Source: Thalassotalea atypica (lineage in GTDB: Bacteria > Pseudomonadota > Gammaproteobacteria > Enterobacterales > Alteromonadaceae). From it: a stretch of DNA of 64,000 bases. Below are positions 55,579-63,385 of this stretch, piece by piece (the first letter of the stretch is position 1; each line of letters begins with the position of its first letter). The stretch is from contig NZ_AP027364.1 in the NCBI RefSeq assembly GCF_030295975.1, positions 1,736,001-1,800,000 on the forward strand. Direction: 5' to 3'. The position numbers and the translations under genes were made by a program. The notes under the pieces were generated by a model. That model was not told the origin of the DNA and made no database searches. It saw only the letters and a list, made by a program, of their open reading frames with translations.

Positions 55579-56565
55579 CTATTTGCCATCATCAGTTAAG
55601 TCTAAGTAAAGCTGTGGCTCTATAAATGAGTACATTAAAAGTGACTTTGCTAAATCACGTATCCAATAGAATAGAGGCCTAGTCGCCCCGTATTTATTAT
55701 CATGTTTAATAGTTTGGATCTTTAATATATCACCGATTGATTTTTCATAGTCGCTCCCATGTGCTATTGAACTTCGTAGCGAATATAGTTTACTAAAAAT
55801 TGTTTTTGCTTTAGGTGTATTAAACAACTCATAATTAATACCTAAGCGGCCAGAACAAACTATTCTGTTATTTATCAGTTTTACATTTCGAATTAATTGT
55901 TTCTGGATTGAGTCAACATTATCACTTCCAGATGGCTTATGAGTCAGAATGCCTTCAATTATAGAAAAGTAACCGAGATACTTGAATGGACTTGAGTCAA
56001 CCATATTATCCAAGTAGTTAAACATATGTACCAATCTTAAATGTTTTTGGTGCATGTCATCTTGAAGGTTTAAATTGACAAAGGCATTGATGTTTATCTT
56101 TAACTCTTCTAAATCCTCAATTCTGATTTTTTCTTTTGTTGTGAAAGGATCATTTTCACTCCATTTTCCAAGTTGAGGCCAGCTAGTCCATGGATTTGAG
56201 TGCGACTTTTTGTCAAAACAAACATATCCGATTCTCAAATCCGCTTTTGACAAAGAAAAAACATAGTTTAATTGAGAAGGGGTAATATTGGTATTGGTAC
56301 ACTCAACGACCAGTTGTTTCCACTGCTTTTTGTCATATAACGGCTTTGTATGATTCCCTTCGGTAATTGTCCTTGAATATGCGAAGCATTTTGCATTTCC
56401 ACCACGTAATTTCCACCATCCATCTAAATGATGATCCAGATGCAAATTTAACTCTTCAAGTCTTGCTTTTCTTAGGGAAACGCCTTCACACAGTACAATG
56501 TCATCGATGAAAAAAGAATCATCAACTTCAACAAAAACATACCCTAACCATGATTCTTTAAACAC
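55579..56565 (-). CDS. Apea-like HEPN domain protein, possible defence effector (cassette gene)
   Basis: 328 residues, soluble. The C-terminal third has SIIEGILTHK (~201-210) and LYSLRSSIAHGS, giving the R264-x4-H269 motif that forms the RNase site in HEPN proteins; this spacing and the iiE..l signature are those of the Apea-like HEPN family. The N-terminal ~190 residues are of unknown fold and might sense a trigger. No toxin-antitoxin partner is in the cassette. RNase activity is inference. Confidence 0.62.
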   Translation of the reverse strand: MFKESWLGYVFVEVDDSFFIDDIVLCEGVSLRKARLEELNLHLDHHLDGWWKLRGGNAKCFAYSRTITEGNHTKPLYDKKQWKQLVVECTNTNITPSQLNYVFSLSKADLRIGYVCFDKKSHSNPWTSWPQLGKWSENDPFTTKEKIRIEDLEELKININAFVNLNLQDDMHQKHLRLVHMFNYLDNMVDSSPFKYLGYFSIIEGILTHKPSGSDNVDSIQKQLIRNVKLINNRIVCSGRLGINYELFNTPKAKTIFSKLYSLRSSIAHGSDYEKSIGDILKIQTIKHDNKYGATRPLFYWIRDLAKSLLMYSFIEPQLYLDLTDDGK

Positions 56566-56637
56566 AGAAGGTTACTCCAAAATACTTTCATAAAACTAAC
56601 ATACCTGAACGGTAGATGAAGTTTCCAATTAGAAACA

Positions 56638-56731
56638 TAACGCCTCACTAAGAGGCAAATAATAGTTGGTTAAAATAAGCGACGAAGGAGTAAAAACCAA
56701 CTGTTATTTGTCCTTTTGAGTGACTTGTTAG
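56638..56731 (-). repeat. attC site
   Basis: Left core TAACGCC, arms AGTTGGTT/AACCAACT, loop AGCGACGAAGGAGT, right end CTTGTTAG. Confidence 0.93.
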
Positions 56732-56734
56732 CAC

Positions 56735-57106
56735 TTAGCCTTTTGATTCTGTATAACCTGGTATAGCATTCTCTTTGTCTGACCACTGGGATTTAACCCA
56801 TGTGGTTTTTCGGATCGTAGTTAGGGCTATAACAGTACCGCATATTATCAACAATAAGCCAGGTGCTGTATTTTTTAACGCAAATTTGGTTGCTTTAAAA
56901 TCCAACGATATTTCACTTTCAGTAGCAGAGTTAATAGTTTTAATATCAAGCTCTTGTTGCGTCAATGTATACCCAAGCCATATTAGAGTAATAGATAGAA
57001 CAAAGCCTATCAAAACGGTAACGTAACGGGCTACATAAGTACTTCTAACAAATTTAGTTGCCAGTGATTCACTTTTCATTTCACTTAGTTCATGCTGAGA
57101 ATTCAA
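56735..57106 (-). CDS. Two-helix membrane protein, unknown (cassette gene)
   Basis: 123 residues; membrane helices ~28-49 (YVTVLIGFVLSITLIWLGYTL) and ~78-98 (LKNTAPGLLLIICGTVIALTT) with a ~30-residue loop, and polar ends (SELMKS.., CDKE..). Topology places both ends in the cytoplasm. AAGGAGT precedes the ATG at a good spacing. No family recognised. Confidence 0.58.
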   Translation of the reverse strand: MNSQHELSEMKSESLATKFVRSTYVARYVTVLIGFVLSITLIWLGYTLTQQELDIKTINSATESEISLDFKATKFALKNTAPGLLLIICGTVIALTTIRKTTWVKSQWSDKENAIPGYTESKG

Positions 57107-57124
57107 ATTAACTCCTTTGAGTGC

Positions 57125-57219
57125 TAACGCCTTACTAATGGGCGCATAAATGCTTGGCTATAATTGGCGACGAAGGAGCGCAAGCCAAGCTTTTTGCGTC
57201 CTTTTGAGTAACTTGTTAG
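57125..57219 (-). repeat. attC site
   Basis: Left core TAACGCC, arms GCTTGGCT/AGCCAAGC, loop GCGACGAAGGAGCGC, right end CTTGTTAG. Confidence 0.93.
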
Positions 57220-57915
57220 CTATAAGTTTGTATCAAGCTTGGTTAACTCACTAGTTAAAACATTAAAAGTGTAATAGATCGTATCACTTGACTCCTTGGT
57301 ATAAACCAAAACCATATCATTGCTAATTATTTGATAACCTTCAATGTTATCCATGACAGACTTTAAGTGCGAACCATCGTATTCTGAAACCAACAACTCT
57401 TTCTTGTCATTTTGGTTTAGAAAACCATCCTTGTTCGTATCTTTTTTTGCTACAGAATAGATGTTTTTACTTAAAATATTACGATATTCGGTTTCTTTTA
57501 ATTGGATTGGTGAAAACTCAACAATAAGTGCATTGTTCTCGAATAAAAGATGGTTCTTTTCACCTGCTTTAGTAAACATCAAATTGACAGCATTACTACT
57601 TAAATTTAATGACGACGAAACGATCATCATCTCAGCATTTGAACTATAAGATTGTTCTTCTATTATTTTGTCCGAAGTTATTTCTAAGATATGAACATCT
57701 TTAATTTTACCAACATACCTTTTTTCTAGCTTAGGCTTTTGCTCTTCTTTATCAGCATCACTCTGATCTATAACTTGAACTTTAGGTTCAGAGTAATCCT
57801 TTCTAAAAAAGTCACTAATAATACTTTTGCCAACTGCAATAATTACAATTATCGCTGCGATAAATAGCAGTACCTTGTTAGATTTCTCAATAAAATCCAT
57901 GATGCGAATGCCCAA
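57220..57915 (-). CDS. Membrane-anchored protein with beta-rich exported domain, unknown (cassette gene)
   Basis: 231 residues; one membrane segment (~14-31, VLLFIAAIIVIIAVGKSI), then a periplasmic-looking domain with an EF-hand-like loop DTNKDGFLNQNDKKE (~163-177), suggesting calcium binding. The TTG at 57915 has AAGGAG six bases upstream and may be the true start; ATG 57900 is the alternative. No family recognised. Confidence 0.58.
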   Translation of the reverse strand: MGIRIMDFIEKSNKVLLFIAAIIVIIAVGKSIISDFFRKDYSEPKVQVIDQSDADKEEQKPKLEKRYVGKIKDVHILEITSDKIIEEQSYSSNAEMMIVSSSLNLSSNAVNLMFTKAGEKNHLLFENNALIVEFSPIQLKETEYRNILSKNIYSVAKKDTNKDGFLNQNDKKELLVSEYDGSHLKSVMDNIEGYQIISNDMVLVYTKESSDTIYYTFNVLTSELTKLDTNL

Positions 57916-57932
57916 CTAGAACTCCTTATAGC

Positions 57933-58030
57933 TAACGCCCAAATAACAGGCTAAGTAATGGTTGGCTAAAATTGTGTAGCGAAGCGAAACGTAGCCAACT
58001 GTTACGTGTCCTAGTTTATTTTCTTGTTAG
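57933..58030 (-). repeat. attC site
   Basis: Left core TAACGCC, arms GGTTGGCT/AGCCAACT, loop TAGCGAAGCGAAACG, right end CTTGTTAG. The next gene ends 20 bp inside. Confidence 0.92.
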
Positions 58031-58619
58031 GTTTACATACACGTAAGCTTACAAAAACAAACATCCCAAACGCAAACAACCCTACCATGTAAAATGGGTT
58101 CATAAATAGAGTTAAATACACTGGTACAGATAAACTAATATTTGATCGCAGTGCTTCTGGAGCAGAACGTTCCTCAATATAAGTTTCAGAAGAAATCAAC
58201 TTACCATTTACATTAAATAGGTACTGGTGGTTTCCTCTAGCTGTTTGAACATAAAAAGTATCATCACTAGCGGGAATCAACCAGAATGTATTTCCAGAAG
58301 TAATACGCCAACCTCTAATGTACTCTAATGACTTATTGTAAACCTGAACACGAGGGAAGTAGCTATGGGGCACTATAATTAGATCGTTCTTTAACGTTAT
58401 AGCATTTTCAGAATGTTCAATAGGCCACTCAACATCTATGGGAGTAGACTGCATGCTGAAGTATATTATTGTTGTTAACAGTGCACCAGCACCACAAATA
58501 ATACAACCAATAGAGAAAACCTTTAATATAAGTTTATGTTTTAAATTTCCCAAATTTATTGCTTGATTAAGCATATAAAGAATTAAGAGAGTAATAAAAA
58601 CTATTAACACAATACTCAA
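58011..58619 (-). CDS. Three-helix membrane protein with central periplasmic domain, unknown (cassette gene)
   Basis: 202 residues; two N-terminal helices (~3-19 and ~31-54), a ~95-residue loop domain (WPIEHSENAITLKNDL, VQVYNKSLEYIRGWRI, FYVQTARGNHQYLFN) that looks like NHL/beta-propeller-type strands, and a C-terminal helix (FYMVGLFAFGMFVFVSLRV). No family recognised. Confidence 0.55.
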   Translation of the reverse strand: MSIVLIVFITLLILYMLNQAINLGNLKHKLILKVFSIGCIICGAGALLTTIIYFSMQSTPIDVEWPIEHSENAITLKNDLIIVPHSYFPRVQVYNKSLEYIRGWRITSGNTFWLIPASDDTFYVQTARGNHQYLFNVNGKLISSETYIEERSAPEALRSNISLSVPVYLTLFMNPFYMVGLFAFGMFVFVSLRVCKPNKKIN

Positions 58620-58646
58620 AATTTATATCCAACCCCGAAGTAAACC

Positions 58647-58739
58647 TAACGCCCTGTTAAGGGGCAAAATTTAGTTGGCTAAAATGTTGAGGAACGAAAA
58701 CAGCCAACTGTTTTTTGTCCCGCTTGAACAGCTTGTTAG
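58647..58739 (-). repeat. attC site (2OG oxygenase cassette)
   Basis: Left core TAACGCC, arms AGTTGGCT/AGCCAACT, loop GTTGAGGAACGAAAAC, right end CTTGTTAG with the gene stop. Confidence 0.93.
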
Positions 58740-59089
58740 GTGTTTTTTACCCAACCAATACTAAGTAAATACCTGTTACCTTTTACAATTTTTGAAACTT
58801 GATGTTCGCTTACATCAGGACGAAAAAATTTAATCCGTTTTGTTTCGTAAATGGGATTAGAGCAAATAAACTCACCGCCTTCATCTGCGTTTTTTAATAC
58901 GATATTTAATCGATAATGTTTACCTGATACAACTTTATCCGTATGCGGAGATATTTCACTTCCTTCAGGGAATTTAAGCAAATAAGTATCAAATTTTATA
59001 GGCCACATTGCTCCGCAAAGTAGCATCTTATCGTAACCCGATTTTTGCCTGCCTCGTTCCCAACGGAATAATTTACTCAGAAAAGACAT
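58736..59089 (-). CDS. Compact 2-oxoglutarate/Fe(II)-dependent oxygenase (cassette gene)
   Basis: 117 residues from ATG 59089, preceded by GAGAG. A longer frame to 59167 only translates the upstream attC. The double-stranded beta-helix core has iron ligands H49 and D51 (SPHTDKV) and H96 (SEHQVSK), with the 2OG-binding R106 ten residues on (KGNRYLLSIGW). It is short for the family (usually 170+ residues), so it is a minimal core enzyme. Hydroxylation substrate unknown. Confidence 0.75.
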   Translation of the reverse strand: MSFLSKLFRWERGRQKSGYDKMLLCGAMWPIKFDTYLLKFPEGSEISPHTDKVVSGKHYRLNIVLKNADEGGEFICSNPIYETKRIKFFRPDVSEHQVSKIVKGNRYLLSIGWVKNT

Positions 59090-59107
59090 ACAGACTCTCG
59101 AAACACC

Positions 59108-59200
59108 TAACGCCCTAATAATGGGCAAAAAATTGTTTGCTAAAATGTTGAGGGACGAAAACAGCAAACTGTTTTTTGTCCTTATTTATTAGCTTGTTAT
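59108..59200 (-). repeat. attC site
   Basis: Left core TAACGCC, arms GTTTGCT/AGCAAAC, loop GTTGAGGGACGAAAAC, right end CTTGTTAT. Confidence 0.92.
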
Positions 59201-59208
59201 ATGTTGAT

Positions 59209-59583
59209 TTACCGAGCATAAAACACATCGGTAAGTTCTTTTAACTCTTTATCTGAGAGAGCATACATAAATGAACCTTTATATTGCTCGAACTGTGCTT
59301 TTGTAAACCAACTTGAAAAATACTGCCAGTGTTTTCTATTTGAAGTTATGTCTTCAAGAAAGCCACAACTAACCGCTTGTTTTGCTTCCTCTCCAGAATT
59401 ATCGCTAAGAGACCAAATCAAATATTTTAAAGTACCATCAATGAAGTTTTGCTCTCCACTTTCTACTGCATGATAGAAGCTACTAGATATTTCTACCCAA
59501 AGATAACCAACAGTATCTGCACCTTCAATTTCAATTCGAAATTGAGGTAAGAATTCTAATGCTTTCCTTCGCCAAGTACTCAT
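59209..59583 (-). CDS. Soluble helical protein, unknown (cassette gene)
   Basis: About 124 residues from ATG 59583 (MSTWRRKALEFLPQF); the ATG 24 bases earlier lies in the neighbouring attC. The protein is helical with a conserved-looking W and repeated aromatic residues (KHWQYFSSWFTKAQFEQY). This pattern resembles the DUF7674-like small cytoplasmic immunity-type proteins, but I cannot confirm that. Confidence 0.5.
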   Translation of the reverse strand: MSTWRRKALEFLPQFRIEIEGADTVGYLWVEISSSFYHAVESGEQNFIDGTLKYLIWSLSDNSGEEAKQAVSCGFLEDITSNRKHWQYFSSWFTKAQFEQYKGSFMYALSDKELKELTDVFYAR

Positions 59584-59598
59584 AACTCTCGCAACATA

Positions 59599-59692
59599 TA
59601 ACGCCACATTAAGCGGCTTTTAATTGTTGGCTAAAATGTTGAACGGAGTGAAAACAGCCAACTGTTAAAAGTCCGTTTGAATGCCTTGTTAG
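59599..59692 (-). repeat. attC site (P-loop kinase cassette)
   Basis: Left core TAACGCC, arms GTTGGCT/AGCCAAC, loop GTTGAACGGAGTGAAAAC, right end CTTGTTAG with the gene stop. Confidence 0.93.
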
Positions 59693-60243
59693 TTTGCATT
59701 ACTTTTCAACCAGTTACTAATATAATTGGTTGTGTCTTTAATTGAAACTACATCTTGAAATATTAAATCAGAGTTTCTTCTAACTTGGTTTGTAGCGTCT
59801 ACGTAGATTTCTCTAAAGTATTCTACGTATTTATTTAAGTAATTTGATATTGAATTTATTGAATATTCACTCGGGCTCTCTGTGTGTCTTCTGATAATCC
59901 TGGCTAAACACAATTCCATAGGTTGATCTAACAAAACAACGTAATCGATTAAAGACGACATAGAGTCACGCTCTTTACCAAATGGCTCTTCAATAAAAAT
60001 ATAACGACTGCAATTTTTTGAAATTAAGTTTTCCAATGAAGTGACAAATTTTGGCGTTTTAATTAGAGAAACGTTTGCTCCATTTTTTAGCCATTTTTTC
60101 ATATTTTGAGGGTATGTACTTTTATCAGTGTGATCATCAAAAAGTAAAAATGGGCAATCAAACTCATTAGCTAGTTGTTTAACAATGGTGGTTTTTCCTG
60201 CGCCAGATGCTCCACTGACCGCAACTACTTTTGTGTTATTCAT
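59689..60243 (-). CDS. P-loop NTPase/kinase (uridine-kinase-like), cassette gene
   Basis: 184 residues. Walker A is VSGASGAGKTTIV (~9-21), followed by FLLFDDHTDKST; IDYVVLLDQPMELCLARIIRRH supplies a Walker-B-like strand and a lid arginine pair. The layout is that of small nucleoside/uridine-type or phosphoribulokinase-type kinases. The substrate is unknown. The TAA stop comes from the attC. Confidence 0.72.
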   Translation of the reverse strand: MNNTKVVAVSGASGAGKTTIVKQLANEFDCPFLLFDDHTDKSTYPQNMKKWLKNGANVSLIKTPKFVTSLENLISKNCSRYIFIEEPFGKERDSMSSLIDYVVLLDQPMELCLARIIRRHTESPSEYSINSISNYLNKYVEYFREIYVDATNQVRRNSDLIFQDVVSIKDTTNYISNWLKSNAN

Positions 60244-60276
60244 ACTATCCTAGTGTGGCAGAACCCGATTGCAAAC

Positions 60277-60371
60277 TAACGCCTCATTAAGAGGCAAAAA
60301 ATAGTTGGTTAAAATAAGCGACGAAGGAGCAAAAACCAACTGTTTTTTGTCCTGCTTTAATGACTTGTTAT
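60277..60371 (-). repeat. attC site
   Basis: Left core TAACGCC, arms AGTTGGTT/AACCAACT, loop AGCGACGAAGGAGC, right end CTTGTTAT with the gene stop. Confidence 0.93.
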
Positions 60372-60898
60372 AAGCCACTTGCTACCAAGCTTAACGGTTT
60401 TGTAATTACTGAACTTAACCAATTAAAACCAGAGAAATTTTTAATTAACCAATAGATTAACACTATATTAATTAATAAGAATATAAAAAAGTAAACCTGA
60501 GCTACTTTGTAATTACCGCCAATTTTGAAACCGTTTTTAGGAACAAAAGTGGAGGTAAAACCAAGCAATGAATAACCCAAAGACCACAGAATAAAAAATG
60601 CAATATCCAATGTGATTTGAGCTGAGTGCGAATAAGCTAAAACGACAAAGGAGATAGCCATGAATGCACGATATAAAGAAGGTAAATACTCAGTAGAGTA
60701 CTCACCCAAATCATTGGGATCTTGGAAGTATTGTTGATCTAGTTTTTCAGAAAATACAAAACTAGCGAGTAAGCAAAGATAGATAAATGAATGAACACCC
60801 AAACCCAGTTCGATTAAAACACCGATAACGAAAAACGCCACTAAAGCCCAGAGGTTCACTTGACGATTTTCTAATTTTAGGATTCTCGAAACGACCAT
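60368..60898 (-). CDS. Five-helix membrane protein, unknown (cassette gene)
   Basis: 176 residues with hydrophobic segments at ~18-34, 36-50, 76-88, 95-117 and 134-152. A cytosolic loop has DQQYFQDPNDLGEYSTEYLPSLYRA. No catalytic motif seen and no family recognised. The TAA stop is in the attC. Confidence 0.55.
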   Translation of the reverse strand: MVVSRILKLENRQVNLWALVAFFVIGVLIELGLGVHSFIYLCLLASFVFSEKLDQQYFQDPNDLGEYSTEYLPSLYRAFMAISFVVLAYSHSAQITLDIAFFILWSLGYSLLGFTSTFVPKNGFKIGGNYKVAQVYFFIFLLINIVLIYWLIKNFSGFNWLSSVITKPLSLVASGL

Positions 60899-60924
60899 GT
60901 TAACGCAAAACTTCCTGTGGCTTA

Positions 60925-61011
60925 TAACGCCTTGCTAAGCGGAAAATAATAGATGGCTATAATCGCGAAGCGAAAGCCAACTGTTATTTTTCCGTTTAAG
61001 CAACTTGTTAG
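60925..61011 (-). repeat. attC site of the TIR cassette
   Basis: Left core TAACGCC, arms GATGGCT/AGCCAAC (one mismatch), loop AATCGCGAAGCGAA, right end CTTGTTAG. Shortest of the intact sites (87 bp). Confidence 0.9.
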
Positions 61012-61016
61012 GGGGA

Positions 61017-61376
61017 TTAATTATTATCAACAAATTTATCTATCGGTTTGCTTGATGAAACAGGTGATATTTTAGATACAGACTCTGGATTTAATACGAC
61101 CTTCCATACCGCGCCTAGCAGACCTAATACATCTACGAATAATGCTCCCGATGCAGCTGTAATTGACGTTGATGAATACTCTGTAGGATTTAGTATCATG
61201 TACCCACAAATTGCTGCAACTGTAGGTAATAATATAACAGCAACATACCCCATTATTAAACGAAGAATAAACCATCGATCACTTTGAGCGAGTTGATGAT
61301 TAAACGTTTCTCTTTCTTGCCTTAGTCGCTCAATTGCACTTTCTAAGGCGATTGTATTGGCTGTTATATCAGTCAT
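61017..61376 (-). CDS. Small membrane partner of the TIR protein (second gene of a two-gene cassette)
   Basis: 119 residues; an N-terminal helix or coiled coil (~6-32, IALESAIERLRQERETFNHQ) in the cytoplasm, then two membrane helices (~36-60 LIMGYVAVILLPTVAAICGYM and ~75-98 ASGALFVDVLGLLGAVWKVVL) and a Ser/Lys tail. Its start overlaps the last codons of the TIR gene by 8 bp, so the two are translationally coupled and probably work together. No family recognised. Confidence 0.7.
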   Translation of the reverse strand: MTDITANTIALESAIERLRQERETFNHQLAQSDRWFILRLIMGYVAVILLPTVAAICGYMILNPTEYSSTSITAASGALFVDVLGLLGAVWKVVLNPESVSKISPVSSSKPIDKFVDNN

Positions 61377-62109
61377 GCTTATCTCCTTGAAGTGATTTCG
61401 GTTTGCTTTCTGGTTTATCGATTAAATAACCAAAAACACTAGGGATTAATGCACCAATAAGAATGCCCGTGAAGTACTTGAATATATCATCAGAGAAAAT
61501 ATTTTGACCAAATGCCGTCATTGCAGCAATAAATACAACGCCTAATAGTGCAGCAAGCAAAGAGAGACTAAAAGCTTTCCCATGTTTCTCTACTTTTGCT
61601 TTCTCCCAACGATTAAGTTGCTCTTTTTCAGCCATTAAAAGCATCCGCTCAGCCATACCAGGCACAATATTTTCGTACTCTTTCAATATATTAGGGGGAG
61701 GGATAGGACCAGATTCCCTTTTTAGAGCCTCAAGTAGCTTTGGTAGGTAATGCTTATACTTTTCTTCAGATGATAGGTCAATTGCCAAAAATTGGCTAAG
61801 AAATGGAGGCAATTCAACATCAGCATCTGTAATTACAGGAATAATTTTTCGCTCAGGAAAATGCTCCTTTGTTGCTAGTGCTGTCGCAAGTTCAGTTGAA
61901 AACCAAGGACTAGTTACAGTATCAGTAGATACTAGCACCAAATAAGTAGAGGCTTCTCTAATAGCTTTTGTGATTGAGTCGGTTAAATTTTCACCTACTC
62001 CTAACTGCTCTTTGTCGAACCATACAGAAAGCCCAGCATTAGACAAATCTTGTGTGATTTTTTTAGCATATTCTGAATTAGAATGTGTATAACTTAAAAA
62101 TATATCCAT
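61369..62109 (-). CDS. TIR-domain membrane protein, candidate NADase effector (first gene of a two-gene cassette)
   Basis: 246 residues. The TIR domain (1-~135) begins DIFLSYTHSNSEYAKKI, with box-2-like GLSVWFDKEQLGVGENL and Glu73 in PWFSTELATAL at the place of the catalytic Glu of NAD-cleaving TIRs. A helical linker follows, then two C-terminal membrane helices (~185-205 and ~214-233). TIR proteins in bacteria usually kill or arrest the infected cell by NAD+ depletion. It overlaps its small membrane partner by 8 bp. Function is inference. Confidence 0.8.
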   Translation of the reverse strand: MDIFLSYTHSNSEYAKKITQDLSNAGLSVWFDKEQLGVGENLTDSITKAIREASTYLVLVSTDTVTSPWFSTELATALATKEHFPERKIIPVITDADVELPPFLSQFLAIDLSSEEKYKHYLPKLLEALKRESGPIPPPNILKEYENIVPGMAERMLLMAEKEQLNRWEKAKVEKHGKAFSLSLLAALLGVVFIAAMTAFGQNIFSDDIFKYFTGILIGALIPSVFGYLIDKPESKPKSLQGDKHD

Positions 62110-62135
62110 ATGACTCCAATATTGGCTAATACCCC

Positions 62136-62230
62136 TAACGCCTCATTAAGAGGCTAAAAATAGTTGGTTAAAATAAGCGACGAAGGAGCAAAAACCAACT
62201 GTTTTTTGTCCTGCTTTAATGACTTGTTAT
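62136..62230 (-). repeat. attC site (HEPN cassette)
   Basis: Left core TAACGCC, arms AGTTGGTT/AACCAACT, loop AGCGACGAAGGAGC, right end CTTGTTAT. The HEPN gene ends 15 bp inside. Confidence 0.93.
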
Positions 62231-62809
62231 GCTTTTATACCACCCAAACGCTTCTATTTTAATTCTTGCCTCTACACCTTGAATATCTATATTCATACAA
62301 GCCAAAACTTCTGCCGCTGTTAACCAAATAGAAATCTTTGGGTTACTAGTCACGAAGTCGTGTCTAGTGATATGAGAGCCATTGTATTCGGCAGTTTCTA
62401 CCACTCCGTGACCAGCCCATTTAACAAAAGCGCTAGCTTGATTTTTATCCATTTTGGTTAGGTAATCATTAAAGCTAAAATTTACATTTTCAATTTTGTG
62501 AGCTAATTGGTTTCTCAAATTAGCTAGTTTTGTTAAAAAACCAGCCTGTTCTTTATATATAGCGTCCATTTTTTCAAGAAGTACAATTTTCCCGTTGCGT
62601 GGATTAGCTTGCTCTAAGAATGCTAATTCAGTTTCAATTTCAGGTGCTCTAAAACGAATAGCTAATAAGTGAGTTGTGGCAGCTTCAAATAAAGCACTAA
62701 CTTTGATAATAAATGACCAATCATCTTCTTTTAGTAAGTCTCGATAAAAGTCTTTTGGTAAATTAAGTCGTGATTCAAAATCGGAAACATCATTAAAAAT
62801 ATTGCTCAC
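62216..62809 (-). CDS. HEPN-like protein with R-x4-H motif (cassette gene)
   Basis: 197 residues, soluble, mostly helical. LANLRNQLAHK gives R99-N-x3-H104, the polar signature of HEPN ribonucleases (R-x4-6-H). The preceding helix ALFEAATTHLLAIRF is typical of HEPN/MAE-like proteins. No MNT nucleotidyltransferase partner is present in the cassette, and the next cassette on the proximal side encodes only a membrane protein. Activity as an RNase is inference. Confidence 0.65.
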   Translation of the reverse strand: MSNIFNDVSDFESRLNLPKDFYRDLLKEDDWSFIIKVSALFEAATTHLLAIRFRAPEIETELAFLEQANPRNGKIVLLEKMDAIYKEQAGFLTKLANLRNQLAHKIENVNFSFNDYLTKMDKNQASAFVKWAGHGVVETAEYNGSHITRHDFVTSNPKISIWLTAAEVLACMNIDIQGVEARIKIEAFGWYKSITSH

Positions 62810-62846
62810 TTAAACTAATTCCTTACACCAAACTTCGAGAAAAGCA

Positions 62847-62945
62847 TAACGCCCACTTAAGGGGCAAAATAGAGTTGGCTAAAATAAGTGAACGGAGTGA
62901 ACAAAACAGCCAACTTTATTTTGTCCCTCTTTAAGTTCTTGTTAT
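62847..62945 (-). repeat. attC site
   Basis: Left core TAACGCC, arms AGTTGGCT/AGCCAACT, loop AAGTGAACGGAGTGAAC, right end CTTGTTAT. Confidence 0.93.
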
Positions 62946-62950
62946 GTTTT

Positions 62951-63265
62951 TTATACTAAAACTATTGCCGACAACAAACCAGAACAAACTAACACCATTG
63001 AAAAATATAGAATTAATTTTCTAAGTTTATATTGGATAAGTTTTAATGGACGCAGGAAAAAATGACTGAACATACAACCAACGACACCAAACCAGAGTAG
63101 TGATACAAAATATGCATCGTTAGAATGGTAAATGATGGTAGCATTACGCCCCCAGAAAACAGCCTCGCCGGATAGCAGCAATAGAATAGTGTACGTGAGT
63201 AGTGATAACGGTGCTATTAAACCTAATACAGCTATTTCTACTTTTTGATATTTTGCTAAATCCAT
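62951..63265 (-). CDS. Three-helix membrane protein, unknown (cassette gene)
   Basis: 104 residues; hydrophobic segments ~11-32 (AVLGLIAPLSLLTYTILLLL), ~50-70 (AYFVSLLWFGVVGCMFSHFF) and ~83-103 (LILYFSMVLVCSGLLSAIVL), with a short basic linker (RPLKLIQYKLRK). The stop is 6 bp from the attC. No family recognised. Confidence 0.58.
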   Translation of the reverse strand: MDLAKYQKVEIAVLGLIAPLSLLTYTILLLLSGEAVFWGRNATIIYHSNDAYFVSLLWFGVVGCMFSHFFLRPLKLIQYKLRKLILYFSMVLVCSGLLSAIVLV

Positions 63266-63291
63266 TTATTCCACAACACTTGAGAAAAACA

Positions 63292-63385
63292 TAACGCCGC
63301 ATTAAGCGGCTATTTATAGTTGGCTAAAATATGTGAGGCACGAACAAAAGCCAACTGTAAATTGTCCGATTGAATGCCTTGTTAG
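63292..63385 (-). repeat. attC site (empty cassette)
   Basis: Left core TAACGCC, arms AGTTGGCT/AGCCAACT, loop TGTGAGGCACGAAC, right end CTTGTTAG. Confidence 0.93.

Noticed and set aside
61072-61287. Frames on both strands inside the TIR partner gene
   Set aside because: They are shadows of the 119-residue gene, which has coupled start, membrane pattern and attC-adjacent stop.
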